Shown: positions 26,091-33,934 of the stretch, piece by piece
How the letters are laid out: each line of letters starts with the position of its first letter
Numbering within the stretch: position 1 is the stretch's first letter
DNA from: Akkermansia muciniphila
GTDB taxonomy: Bacteria > Verrucomicrobiota > Verrucomicrobiia > Verrucomicrobiales > V1-33
NCBI GenBank assembly: GCA_945900785.1
Contig: CAMDJM010000045.1
Location: forward strand, 1 to 39,305
Direction: 5' to 3'
DNA length: 39,305 nt
Program-made: the position numbers and the translations under genes
The notes under the pieces: generated by a model
Database searches by the model: none
What the model was told of the DNA's origin: nothing
What the model saw: only the letters and a program-made list of their open reading frames with translations

Positions 26091-26483
26091 ATGTCAGAAC
26101 CCCGGGGACGGCCACAGGAAACGGCGCAGCAATGGCGCTACCGGCGACTGCGTGCCGAGTGGCGGGGCATCTACGAAGCGCCGGATCTACGACCCTTCGA
26201 AAAGAAAGTGGGGGACGTCGTCGCTGCGGTGCTGAAGCGGGCCGGGCTGAATGACCGGCTGGCTGAAGAAACCATCCTCCGCGAATGGGCAGCGATGGTG
26301 GGTGACTTTCTGGCTGCCCAATCAAAGCCGACCGGACTGCGTCAGGGCGTGCTCCAGGTCGCAGTCCTCCAAACTGCCGTCCGTTATGATCTGGAGCGGA
26401 ATCTCAAACGCGAAATCCTGAACCGGCTCCAACAACGCTTTGGCAAAACCGTGGTTCGCGACATCCGCTTTATTTCCGGATAA
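26091..26483 (+). CDS. DUF721 / DciA-like protein
   Basis: 130 residues from ATG 26091 ('MSEPRG'); an in-frame ATG at 26070 gives 137. The C-terminal about 95 residues match DUF721: 'VGDVVAAVLKRAGLNDRL', then 'ILREWAAMVGDFLAAQSKPT', 'GVLQVAVLQTAVRYDLE' and 'ILNRLQQRFGKTVVRDIRF'. DUF721 proteins include DciA, which helps load the replicative helicase in bacteria without DnaC/DnaI. That role is known for the family and is inferred here. The N-terminal 40 residues are charged and probably flexible. It is followed by fdhD after 48 bases. Confidence 0.82.
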   Translation: MSEPRGRPQETAQQWRYRRLRAEWRGIYEAPDLRPFEKKVGDVVAAVLKRAGLNDRLAEETILREWAAMVGDFLAAQSKPTGLRQGVLQVAVLQTAVRYDLERNLKREILNRLQQRFGKTVVRDIRFISG

Positions 26484-26531
26484 TCTTAAGCCACCAAGCT
26501 GCCTTGCCCTGATTCACCAAACCAGCTACCC

Positions 26532-27452
26532 ATGGCTGCCGTGAACCAACTGATAGCCTCCCCTGCCCCTCCGCATCCCGCCATCGTGCCGCTCACCGTG
26601 CGCCGGGCCGCGCTCGGAGCAGATGGAATATTCCGCAGTCAGGACGTCCCGGACACCGTCGCCGCCGAGTCCCCTCTGACCCTCCGGGTGGAAGGACGCG
26701 TCCTGGCCGTCGTCATGCGCACCCCCGGGCATGACCGCGAACTCGCCGCCGGATTCCTCCTCACAGAAGGCGTCATCCAATCCGCCCGGGATCTCTTTGA
26801 AATCTCCCTTTGCCCCTCCCTGTCCTGCGCCGTCGCAGGCACCTCAGAACAGAGCGCGGACACCCCAGCCCCGGACCCCGGCGATAGCTTGGACGTCCTC
26901 CTGACCCGGAGTGCCTCCTTCAATCCGGAGCAACTTACCCGCCACGTCTTCACCTCCTCCAGTTGTGGCATTTGCAGTAAAACCAGTCTTACCACCGCCC
27001 TGCCGCCTGAAGCCATCCTGACACCCGGCGCAGTCCCCCTCATCACCGCCGCTGCCCTCGCCAGCCTGCCGGACCAACTCCGCGCCGCCCAACCCACCTT
27101 TGCCACCACCGGCGGCCTCCATGGCTGCGCCTGGTGGGACGCCGCCCGCCAAAGTCTCGTCCCTGGCCTGGTCTTTGAAGACGTCGGCCGGCACAATGCC
27201 TTGGATAAGCTGCTCGGCCACGCCCTCCTGACCCAGCAACTGCCCCTCAGCCACGGCGTTCTGCTGCTCAGCGGCCGCATCTCCTTCGAACTCGTCCAAA
27301 AAGCCCACGCCGCCCGCATCCCCCTCATCGCCGCCATCGGCGCCCCCAGCAGCCTGGCCATCGAATACGCCACCGCCGCCGGCATCACCCTCTGCGGCTT
27401 CGTCAGGGCAGCGCGCTTTAATCTCTATTGCCACCCCGGGCGGGTCGAATGA
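26532..27452 (+). CDS. fdhD: Formate dehydrogenase accessory sulfurtransferase
   Basis: 306 residues. FdhD passes sulfur to the bis-MGD cofactor of formate dehydrogenases and related enzymes. Matching features are 'ESPLTLRVEGRVLAVVMRTP', 'GHDRELAAGFLLTEGVI', the sulfur-carrying CxxC in 'SSSCGICSK', 'GLHGCAWWD' and 'VFEDVGRHNALDKLLG', and near the end 'GRISFELVQKAHAA'. An insertion of about 25 residues, rich in Pro/Asp, follows 'SLSCAVAG'. No formate dehydrogenase gene is in this window. The last 71 bases (27378-27448) are repeated 847 bases downstream, with a toxin/antitoxin pair in between. Confidence 0.93.
   Translation: MAAVNQLIASPAPPHPAIVPLTVRRAALGADGIFRSQDVPDTVAAESPLTLRVEGRVLAVVMRTPGHDRELAAGFLLTEGVIQSARDLFEISLCPSLSCAVAGTSEQSADTPAPDPGDSLDVLLTRSASFNPEQLTRHVFTSSSCGICSKTSLTTALPPEAILTPGAVPLITAAALASLPDQLRAAQPTFATTGGLHGCAWWDAARQSLVPGLVFEDVGRHNALDKLLGHALLTQQLPLSHGVLLLSGRISFELVQKAHAARIPLIAAIGAPSSLAIEYATAAGITLCGFVRAARFNLYCHPGRVE
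27378..27448 (+). repeat. Direct repeat, copy 1: functional 3' end of fdhD
   Basis: These 71 bases encode the last residues of FdhD ('GITLCGFVRAARFNLYCHPG'). They are 63/71 identical, without gaps, to 28225-28295 by direct comparison. The two copies flank the toxin/antitoxin pair. Confidence 0.85.
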
Positions 27453-27516
27453 ATAGGGAATTTCCGATAGAATTACAATCCCTGCCATGGAAAGGTGGAT
27501 TCCAAAGCAATTGGCA

Positions 27517-27891
27517 TCAAGGATTTGCGGAAAAAGGATCGGTTACAACAATCCCTGACACATGCTTGAAATCCTCCACGTTCTGTATCATTAGTTCGCA
27601 ACCGTATTCCAGAGCCGTTGCCGCGATAATAATTTCCCCGAGGGACATTTTCTTTTGCTGCCTCAGAGCGACAGCCAATCTCACCACGGCGTCGGTCACT
27701 GCTACCTTTGCCCCGGCATTGAGAAATATCGCGAGATCCTGTTTATCCTGCGGTGTTATCCTATGCCATCCCAATACCTCAACCACTGTCACCACAGAAA
27801 CCCCAAAGGGTTGGCTGAAAAGCTGAGCACGCAGCCAATCATTTCCAGGTTGAGTGGCGTAAATCACAATATTGCTGTCCAGCCGCCTCAT
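27517..27891 (-). CDS. PIN-domain ribonuclease toxin (VapC-like)
   Basis: 124 residues, typical VapC length. PIN acidic positions: Asp5 in 'RLDSNIVIYA', Glu38 in 'TVVEVLGW', Glu86 in 'SLGEIIIAATAL' (Asp in most relatives) and Asp107 in 'NVEDFKH'. Its ATG overlaps the antitoxin stop (27888-27891), so translation is coupled and antitoxin comes first. It points against fdhD and lies between the two copies of the fdhD 3' end, as expected of a mobile addiction cassette. Confidence 0.9.
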   Translation of the reverse strand: MRRLDSNIVIYATQPGNDWLRAQLFSQPFGVSVVTVVEVLGWHRITPQDKQDLAIFLNAGAKVAVTDAVVRLAVALRQQKKMSLGEIIIAATALEYGCELMIQNVEDFKHVSGIVVTDPFSANP

Positions 27892-28157
27892 GGCTCGCGG
27901 CCCGGCAGAGGCCTGTCATTGCGGATTTCGCGCTGCCACCCGGCAGGATCGCTTATATCAGAGATTCCTCCGCGGGCGGCCATCCGCTCCAGCGCAACCT
28001 GGGCCTCCAGCCTTGCCGCCTCCCCGGCCACTCCAGTTTCAAGTGCTTCGGCTTCGGATAAATCCAGCAATTCATCCAGTAAATGCTCCAACCGTGCCGC
28101 CTGCGGAGCAGGAAGGTATTGCAGACGTTTTTGAATTCGTTCAGCGATGGCTGTCAT
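27888..28157 (-). CDS. Antitoxin partner of the adjacent PIN toxin
   Basis: 89 residues. The N-terminal part is helical ('AERIQKRLQYLPAPQAARLE', 'HLLDELLDLSEAEALE') and the C-terminal part is charged and probably binds the toxin ('GGISDISDPAGWQREIRND'). No classical ribbon-helix-helix or AbrB signature is obvious, so the DNA-binding type is unclear. The assignment rests on the 4-base overlap with the toxin, the size and the order. Confidence 0.75.
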   Translation of the reverse strand: MTAIAERIQKRLQYLPAPQAARLEHLLDELLDLSEAEALETGVAGEAARLEAQVALERMAARGGISDISDPAGWQREIRNDRPLPGREP

Positions 28158-28224
28158 GAACTGAAGCTACGCTGCTATTGTAGAAAAAGCAATCTGTTCA
28201 CTTATGATAAACCATTCCCCCTTC

Positions 28225-28299
28225 GCCGGCATCACCCTCTGCGGATTTCTCAAAACAGAGCGCTTTAATCTCTATTGCCACCCCGGACGGGTCGATTAG
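28225..28299 (+). pseudogene. fdhD: Orphan 3' end of fdhD (direct repeat, copy 2)
   Basis: The frame 'AGITLCGFLKTERFNLYCHP' ending in 'GRVD' and TAG at 28297-28299 matches the last residues of FdhD at 27378-27452 with a few substitutions. There is no fdhD sequence upstream of 28225. It ends 9 bases before the next gene (28309). It is a displaced or duplicated tail left by insertion of the toxin/antitoxin cassette. Confidence 0.85.
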
Positions 28300-28308
28300 C
28301 TTTCTTCC

Positions 28309-29406
28309 ATGACGAGGAAGACTATTTCCCGAGGCTTGGCCATTGCTGTGGTGTTGGCGGGACTCCTCGGGCTTTCCCGCTGGATGCGGCCCACGTCCTT
28401 GCCGCCAGTCGCGCTGATGGAAAGCAAAACACCGCCGCCCTCCAAGGTGCTGCCGGCCTCCCCTGCCCCCGCCCCGCCCCTTCCGGTTTTTGGCACAGCG
28501 GCCTTCGCTGCCATGGCCAAGGAACGCGGTGCTGCCTGGGTCGGGGGGCGGAACCGCGATGCCGTTAGCCTCCTCGCTCTTTGGGACATGACGGATGACG
28601 AAAATGTGTTAAGAGAAGCTGCAGAAAAATTCCCGGGCAACCCTCAAGTGTGCCTCGCGATGCTGAACCACCTGTTCCAAAAAGAAACCGCCACCGACGG
28701 GGAAAAACAACACTGGGTAGGAAGGATGATCGCGGCGGATCCGGAAAATCCTCTGGGCCTGCTTTACCAAGCGAGGCTGGCTTTCAAAAATAACGATATG
28801 ACGGCGGCCCGGGCCGCGCTCGAAAGCGCCGTGCAGAAAAAAGGCCGGATCAATCACTACCTGCGGGAACGGATGGTAACCGCCAAGGAGGGGTTGCTGG
28901 CAAGTGGGGTTCCATTGCAGGATACTTATCAACTTTCCATGACTGGCCCGATGCGGAAGGTGTCCGAAGGATTCTCCGGCACAGGCAGCATCGCCGGCAT
29001 TTTCAAAAAGGAGCTGGAACGGCTGAAGGGGCAAAACGGCACCCCGGAGGAAAAACAGGAACTGGCTGAACTGGGGCTGAAAGTGGCAGAGCAACAGCGC
29101 CTCACGGAATCCCCGACCCTGATGACGGATTTGATCGCAGCCAACTGGAAAACCAAATTTCTAACTGAAATAAATCCGGAAACAGAAATTGGAAATACAG
29201 GAAGGAATGCTGCACAGGAATTGGAACTCGCGCTCAAGGCGAAAGACCAATTGAGCGAATTGCTTAAAACGTCTTCTGCCGCCCACACTTACCTCCAGAG
29301 TGCACCGGCGGAAATGATGGGTCAATACGCTGACCTTGCCATGCTAAAAGGAGAAACTGCGGCGTTACAGTTCCTGATCGAAGCCATGGAAAAGTCAAAC
29401 CGCTGA
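28309..29406 (+). CDS. Membrane-anchored protein with helical repeats, function unknown
   Basis: 365 residues. An N-terminal span ('GLAIAVVLAGLLGLSRW') is followed by a Pro/Ala-rich linker (about 25-60). Helical repeats follow that look TPR-like ('NVLREAAEKFPGNPQVCLAM', 'IAADPENPLGLLYQARLAFK', 'NNDMTAARAALESAVQKKGR'). The C-terminal half is lysine- and glutamate-rich, with a segment 'FKKELERLKGQNGTPEEKQE'. It is probably a periplasmic scaffold or assembly factor; no partner is indicated. The start is preceded by 'CTTTCTTCC'. Confidence 0.75.
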   Translation: MTRKTISRGLAIAVVLAGLLGLSRWMRPTSLPPVALMESKTPPPSKVLPASPAPAPPLPVFGTAAFAAMAKERGAAWVGGRNRDAVSLLALWDMTDDENVLREAAEKFPGNPQVCLAMLNHLFQKETATDGEKQHWVGRMIAADPENPLGLLYQARLAFKNNDMTAARAALESAVQKKGRINHYLRERMVTAKEGLLASGVPLQDTYQLSMTGPMRKVSEGFSGTGSIAGIFKKELERLKGQNGTPEEKQELAELGLKVAEQQRLTESPTLMTDLIAANWKTKFLTEINPETEIGNTGRNAAQELELALKAKDQLSELLKTSSAAHTYLQSAPAEMMGQYADLAMLKGETAALQFLIEAMEKSNR

Positions 29407-29516
29407 AAGGAATTCCCATCCCTATAGCATTCTCCCTGGAGCCCGGAGGCCCCGTGACTGAATTGTTGCGTTTTGAAGATTGATTTGAATCAGCTGGCGG
29501 TGCTAAAGGTTCCACC

Positions 29517-30257
29517 ATGGAACCCTGTCAAACCTGTTCGCGGCGCAAATTTCTGGGAGGACTGCTCACCGCCTGTGGAGCCCTCAGCGGCTTGGCTGGC
29601 ATAGCCCGCGCCGGGGGCGGGCCACTTCCTGACCTGAGCCAGGCGCTGCGGCTGAAAATTGCGGATTATCCGCTGCTCGCGGCAGCCGGTGGTTCCACAT
29701 ATCTCTCGCACGACGGCGGGGCCACGGTCCTGCTGATCAATCGTGGACAGGGGTCCCAGTTTTTTGTGCTGGATCCCACCTGCACCCACCTTGGCTGCCG
29801 GGTGGATCTTTATGAAGTCGCCCCACGGCAGGAAGCCACCCAGGGGCAAATCGCCTGCCCCTGCCATGGCTCCGCCTTTGCCATTGATGGCCGCGTGGTG
29901 GGTGGCCCTGCCCAGGCAGATCTGGCCCGGTATTCCTGCCGCTTTGCCGATGGCTTCCTGGAAGTGGATGTGCCTGGGCTGGTCTTCGGCGTGAGCGCCC
30001 TCACGCCGGTGCGGAGCAGCAGCGGCGAAGCCCGGGTGGAGATGACCTTTCCGTCCACGAACTTTTCCTTTTACCGCCTCCGCCACGCCTCCAGCGCCGC
30101 CGGGCCCTTCCTGCCGGTCAACTTCGCCCTGACGAAAGACGGGGCTCTGAATCAAACCCAACTTACCGGCAATGGGGCGGTCAAAAGGATCTATGCCGCC
30201 GCTCCCGGAGCGCAGTCTTTTTACCAATTGGAATTGAGGATCTTTGAACTGACCTGA
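29517..30257 (+). CDS. Twin-arginine-exported Rieske [2Fe-2S] protein with an extra C-terminal module
   Basis: 246 residues. The N-terminus carries a Tat signal ('CSRRKFLGGLL' and a hydrophobic stretch to about residue 32). Rieske box 1 is 'CTHLGC' (C89, H91 ligands, C94 disulfide) and box 2 is 'CPCHGS' (C114, H117 ligands, C116 disulfide), spaced 20 residues apart. After the Rieske fold (to about 160), the last about 80 residues ('FYRLRHASSAAGPF' to 'SFYQLEL') resemble the C-terminal module of this phylum's secreted proteins, which is unusual for a Rieske protein. No cytochrome b gene is adjacent, so it may serve another electron-transfer or oxidase system. Confidence 0.88.
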   Translation: MEPCQTCSRRKFLGGLLTACGALSGLAGIARAGGGPLPDLSQALRLKIADYPLLAAAGGSTYLSHDGGATVLLINRGQGSQFFVLDPTCTHLGCRVDLYEVAPRQEATQGQIACPCHGSAFAIDGRVVGGPAQADLARYSCRFADGFLEVDVPGLVFGVSALTPVRSSSGEARVEMTFPSTNFSFYRLRHASSAAGPFLPVNFALTKDGALNQTQLTGNGAVKRIYAAAPGAQSFYQLELRIFELT

Positions 30258-30367
30258 CCAGGGTCCCGGAGCCAGTGCGGGAGTTTCCGGATTGGCTTCC
30301 TGAAGAAAAAAGCACTGGATCTGGAAAAAAGCTGTCCGCTTGGCTTTCAGGGCAACGTCTTACGGCG

Positions 30368-30523
30368 ATGACACCGGAAGCTAACCTGAAACAATACACG
30401 CAACGCGGCGACCAGGCGGCATTGGGGGCTGTGGTCGCCTATTTCACGCCGCTCGTTTACGGCATGGCCCTGCAGCGCAGCGGCCGGGCGGAACTGGCCG
30501 TGGAGATCGCTCATTCTTTTTTT
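30368..30523 (+). pseudogene. Sigma-70-family (ECF) region 2 stub
   Basis: From ATG 30368, 52 residues read like the beginning of an ECF sigma factor: 'LKQYTQRGDQAALGAVVAYF' then 'TPLVYGMALQRSGRAELAVE' and 'IAHSFF'. This is region 2.1-2.2 of sigma factors common in Verrucomicrobia. Regions 2.3-4 are missing. The frame instead runs without a stop into 'MKPRILLPT', the start of the next membrane protein. In this phylum such sigma factors are often followed by a gene of that kind, so an internal deletion probably removed the rest of the sigma gene. Upstream in-frame codons to 30275 look non-coding. Confidence 0.6.
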
Positions 30524-31816
30524 ATGAAACCCAGGATTCTCCTGCCAACGCTCGTGCTTGTCTCCGGGGCCGTGTTGCTCCTCCATCAACGCAGTGAACT
30601 CAGCCGCCTGCGGACTGAATCAACCTCCTTGGCAACCACCCCGGAGGCGGCAGGCCTGCTCCCTGACAATACAAAGCAACCCAATTCTCCAGACGCTTCC
30701 AGCGCACCATCCGCACCTCCCCTGAAAGCAACCAGAGCAGCGGCCACGGTGACCGGCCCCGGGCATGCCGGTGCGGAACCCTCCCCGGCTGAAGCTGGCA
30801 GCAGCATCACTCTCGCTTCCCTGACCAACGGCGCGGAGAAGAACGCCAACCTGCGGACCGACAACAAAGTCCTGCTCGCCGGACCGATCGCGCTGCGGGT
30901 GATGTCGCTGCCAAAAGACAGCATCGCGCCTCTCTTTGCCAGGGTCACAGCGCTGCTGGGCTCCATCAGCCGGGAGGAACTGGAAGCGGGACGTTGTGAG
31001 GATCCGGAAAAAATGAGGGCCATGCTGCTCCTCTTTCCTCTCATGAGCCGCATCCAGCGGGAGGATCCGGCACGGCTCCTGGCTTGGATCGCCTCACCTG
31101 GGCTGCCGGAGTTTTTCAAAGACGGTGCCGGGAACTTCGCCGAGGCCACGATGCAGAATTTCGCGAAGTCAGACCCCACCGCAGCCCTCACATGGTTTGA
31201 CCAGCACCGCAACATGCCGGAAGCCGGGCGGGTGGAAGCCGCCGCGCTCCAGGGGCTGGCCTATCAGGACGTAAACGCAGCGCTCCGCGAGGCCGGTGCC
31301 CGCGGCATTCTCCGCGAAGCTTCGGCCGCCATGATCCCCGCCCTAACTAGTTCAGATGCCCGCCGCGCCTGGTCGGACGCCGTCATGACCATGCCCGACG
31401 GCGAGCGCCGGGGCCGCCGCTGGCGCTTGCTGGTGGATGAACAGATCCGCTCCAATGGCTGGGCCACAGCCGCAGAATTCCTCACCGCCGAACTGCCCGC
31501 CGAAGCGCTCTCCCGGAACACGCTGGAGCCCATCGCCGAAGCCGGCATGGCTTCCGACCCGGACAGGGTGGCGGGCTTCCTCTCCAAACTGCCCGCAGAT
31601 CACGCCGCAGAAGCCATGCCCGCCTTCATCGCCCGCTGGGCTGAGCGCGACTACAATGCCGCAGGCCAGTGGCTCAACGCCTCTGCCGGCACTGCGCCGT
31701 GGCGCGATCGGGCGGTGGCCCTGCTCGTGGAAAAAATTGCTCCTCTCGATGCCGCTGCCGCCAAGGCATGGGCGGCTACCATCACGGACCCAGCGGTGCG
31801 GCAGACGCTGAAGTAA
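30524..31816 (+). CDS. Single-span membrane protein with helical repeats, linked to the sigma stub
   Basis: 430 residues from ATG 30524. A span ('ILLPTLVLVSGAVLLLHQ') is followed by a coiled segment, a Pro/Ala/Ser-rich linker, and then repeated helix pairs with Trp and Ala ('DPTAALTWFDQHRNMPEAG', 'DARRAWSDAVMTMPDGERRG', 'RDYNAAGQWLNASAGTAPWR'). It resembles proteins often encoded after ECF sigma factors in this phylum, possibly as a sensing or anti-sigma partner; this is inference. The frame is continuous with the sigma stub upstream, so a fused 483-residue product (from 30368) is possible. Confidence 0.75.
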   Translation: MKPRILLPTLVLVSGAVLLLHQRSELSRLRTESTSLATTPEAAGLLPDNTKQPNSPDASSAPSAPPLKATRAAATVTGPGHAGAEPSPAEAGSSITLASLTNGAEKNANLRTDNKVLLAGPIALRVMSLPKDSIAPLFARVTALLGSISREELEAGRCEDPEKMRAMLLLFPLMSRIQREDPARLLAWIASPGLPEFFKDGAGNFAEATMQNFAKSDPTAALTWFDQHRNMPEAGRVEAAALQGLAYQDVNAALREAGARGILREASAAMIPALTSSDARRAWSDAVMTMPDGERRGRRWRLLVDEQIRSNGWATAAEFLTAELPAEALSRNTLEPIAEAGMASDPDRVAGFLSKLPADHAAEAMPAFIARWAERDYNAAGQWLNASAGTAPWRDRAVALLVEKIAPLDAAAAKAWAATITDPAVRQTLK

Positions 31817-32055
31817 GGGCTGGGTATGAAAGCTCCGCCCCGGGCACATGGAGCGAACAGACGCGGCGCAGCGGATTTGCCAGCGGCAGCCTGTGGACCG
31901 GCAGCGGGGCCCCGCGCGTGCTGGAAAGCAGCAGCCTCACCACCCGCACCCGCACCCTCACCCTGCCCGGAAGCGCCAGCCGCAGTGCCCGGCTGCGGGC
32001 CTTCTACCGGATGAAATACTGCCTCTCGCCAAAACCGCCTGCCACACGTAGATAG
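31811..32055 (+). pseudogene. Possible tail relic of a secreted protein
   Basis: After the previous gene the next frame stays open to 32055 and reads 'TWSEQTRRSGFASGSLWTG', 'TRTRTLTLPGS' and 'ARLRAFYRM'. The final strand looks like a degenerate form of the 'FFRL' C-terminal module. It has no start of its own and ends 9 bases before the next gene. Weak, by-eye call. Confidence 0.25.
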
Positions 32056-32064
32056 GACACGCTC

Positions 32065-33153
32065 ATGTCAGAAATCTACGATCTCGCGGTCATTGGTGCC
32101 GGTCCGGCCGGCACTGCCTGTGCCATTGCGGCCGCGCGGGCTGGCTTGCGCGTGGCCTTGGTCGAGCGGGCCGTTTTTCCCCGCCACAAGGTGTGCGGGG
32201 ATTGCCTGAATCCCTCCGTCTGGCCGGTGCTGGAAGCTCTGGGCACCGCTCCCGCCGTCCGCGCACTCGCTCACGCGGCGCTCCACCACGTCCGCTTTGT
32301 GGATCTGAAAGGCCGCCCCTTGGAAGTGCCCCTGCCGCCGGATGCAGAGCGGGCCGTCACGCGCGAATCCTTCGATGCCGTGATGCTCCAGGCAGCCCTG
32401 GATGCTGGCGTGGTGCTCTTTGCCGGGGCTCCGCTCACGGGCTTGAGCGCAAACCCACAAGGCTGGGACCTGAGCACCAGCCAAACCACCCTCACCGCCC
32501 GCTGCCTCACCGCAGCGGATGGGCGGAACTCCACCACCTGCCGGCTCCTCGGCATCGCCCCGCATGCCCGGGCCGGCAGGGTCGCCCTGCAATGCCATGC
32601 CCCGCTTGCCCCGTCCTACCAGGGAACTGTCGCCCTGGAACTCCTGCCCCATGGTTATTGCGGCATCGCCCCGGTGGATGACCAGCGGATGAACCTCTGT
32701 CTTGTGAGCGAAAACCGCCATCTCGCGGAAACCAAAGCCACCGTGCAAAAGCGCTTCGGGCTTTCCGCAGACCAGGCCTGGCACAGCATGGCTCCCTTGG
32801 AGCGGCCTGCCCTGGCCCCCGTGCCCCGGCCCGGCTGCTTCCTCGCCGGCGACGCCGCCCGCGTCGTGGAGCCCTTCACGGGAGAAGGAATTTACTATGC
32901 CCTGCGCAGCGGCCAGTTGGCAGCGGCAGCGGCGGTGGCCTGGTGCTCCCCCGCCAGCCGGGCTACGGCGGGCCGCGCCTACACCCTGGCCCACCGGCAG
33001 CTTTACCGTCACCGGCTTTGGGTGAACCGCCTGTCCCGCCTCGCCGTCACCCAACGTCACCTCGGCAGCCTGCTGCTCGCGCTGGGCCGGCCCTTTCCCA
33101 GCCTGCTCCGGCATCTTACTGCCAAAGTCACCGGCAGCCTGCCGCCCGCCTGA
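32065..33153 (+). CDS. FAD-dependent oxidoreductase of the geranylgeranyl-reductase/halogenase-like group
   Basis: 362 residues. The N-terminal FAD fold has 'DLAVIGAGPAGTACAIAAAR' and 'VALVERAVFPRHKVCGDCLN', the latter pattern typical of geranylgeranyl-reductase-like flavoproteins. The second FAD motif 'GCFLAGDAARVVEPFTGEGI' matches the 'GD' segment that contacts the ribityl chain. The C-terminal 60 residues are basic and hydrophobic. Likely substrates are isoprenoid or quinone-type lipids, but none is indicated by neighbours. No signal peptide is seen. rplS follows after 151 bases. Confidence 0.85.
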   Translation: MSEIYDLAVIGAGPAGTACAIAAARAGLRVALVERAVFPRHKVCGDCLNPSVWPVLEALGTAPAVRALAHAALHHVRFVDLKGRPLEVPLPPDAERAVTRESFDAVMLQAALDAGVVLFAGAPLTGLSANPQGWDLSTSQTTLTARCLTAADGRNSTTCRLLGIAPHARAGRVALQCHAPLAPSYQGTVALELLPHGYCGIAPVDDQRMNLCLVSENRHLAETKATVQKRFGLSADQAWHSMAPLERPALAPVPRPGCFLAGDAARVVEPFTGEGIYYALRSGQLAAAAAVAWCSPASRATAGRAYTLAHRQLYRHRLWVNRLSRLAVTQRHLGSLLLALGRPFPSLLRHLTAKVTGSLPPA

Positions 33154-33172
33154 GCACACCAGCGGCCAAAAG

Positions 33173-33205
33173 CGGAAATTCCTGAGGTGAAAAGGAAGAT
33201 TTCCG
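33173..33205 (+). other. Hairpin in the leader of rplS
   Basis: CGGAAATTCCT (33173-33183) can pair with AGGAAGATTTCCG (33193-33205), with two unpaired bases in the 3' arm. No T run follows. It may be part of a regulated leader of rplS together with the second hairpin at 33256. Confidence 0.4.
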
Positions 33206-33255
33206 TTGCACCGGTGAGGGGAGTCGCTTAAGTGCGCCCTCCCGTTCCGGGACCC

Positions 33256-33282
33256 CCTGCCTGTTACCAAGGCAGGCTTTTT
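33256..33282 (+). terminator. Terminator or attenuator upstream of rplS
   Basis: CCTGCC (33256-33261), a 9-base loop and GGCAGG (33271-33276) are followed by C and five T (33278-33282). It could end the oxidoreductase transcript or attenuate a transcript that continues into rplS 22 bases later. Ribosomal protein L19 leaders are known to be regulated in some phyla. Confidence 0.6.
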
Positions 33283-33304
33283 AGTCTAAAGGCCCAGCAC
33301 CGCC

Positions 33305-33655
33305 ATGAATATCCTCCAGAAGATCCACCGCGAGCAGATGAAATCCGATACCACCGAAATGAATGTCGGTGATACTGTCAAAGTCCATAACCGAGTCGTT
33401 GAAGGCGGCAAGGAACGTATCCAGATTTTTGCCGGCATCATCATCGGCAAGGGTGGTCTCGCCAAGAGCCAATCCATCAAAGTCCGCAAGATCAGCTACG
33501 GCGAAGGCGTGGAACGCGTTTACCCCATCCACAGCCCCCTCATTTCCAGGATCGAAGTCACCAAGCGCGGCCAAGTCCGCCGTGCCAAGTTGAACTACCT
33601 CCGCAACCGCGTGGGCAAGGACGCCGTGACCGTCAAGGAAGCGCCCCGCAAGTAA
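33305..33655 (+). CDS. rplS: 50S ribosomal protein L19
   Basis: 116 residues, full length. Matching segments are 'DTVKVHNRVVEGGKERIQIF', 'AGIIIGKGGLAKSQSIKVRK', 'GEGVERVYPIHSPLISRIEV' and 'RGQVRRAKLNYLRNRVGKDA'. L19 sits at the interface of the two ribosomal subunits. The usual partner genes (rpsP, rimM, trmD) are not next to it here; it is monocistronic between two hairpin terminators. Confidence 0.97.
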   Translation: MNILQKIHREQMKSDTTEMNVGDTVKVHNRVVEGGKERIQIFAGIIIGKGGLAKSQSIKVRKISYGEGVERVYPIHSPLISRIEVTKRGQVRRAKLNYLRNRVGKDAVTVKEAPRK

Positions 33656-33715
33656 GGAGCAGTCCCGGCGCGTTCCCCAACGGCCCCCTCCCTGCTGGCA
33701 ATCCCACTTTCTTAG

Positions 33716-33750
33716 CCGCACGCCCTCACTTTTGAGGGCGTGCGGTTTTT
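33716..33750 (+). terminator. Rho-independent terminator after rplS
   Basis: CCGCACGCCCTCA (33716-33728) and TGAGGGCGTGCGG (33733-33745) form a perfect 13-bp GC-rich stem with a CTTT loop, followed by TTTTT. Confidence 0.93.
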
Positions 33751-33934
33751 GTTTTTGGAATTTCCCCCTGATCCGGAGGAGCGGGCAGCAAGCCCCCGAC
33801 CCTCCACTCTTTTCGGCGTGCGCTGCGTGCCAGGCAAGGCAGGGACCCTTTGTCCAGTCCCTCCTGGAATGGTTTAACTGGGCTGGCAATCCGGCTGAAA
33901 TGGGCGTAAGCCATCCTATCCTCAAACCCCTCCC

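Noticed and set aside
32068-33270. 400-codon open frame on the minus strand
   Set aside because: Antisense to the FAD oxidoreductase, which carries both FAD motifs.
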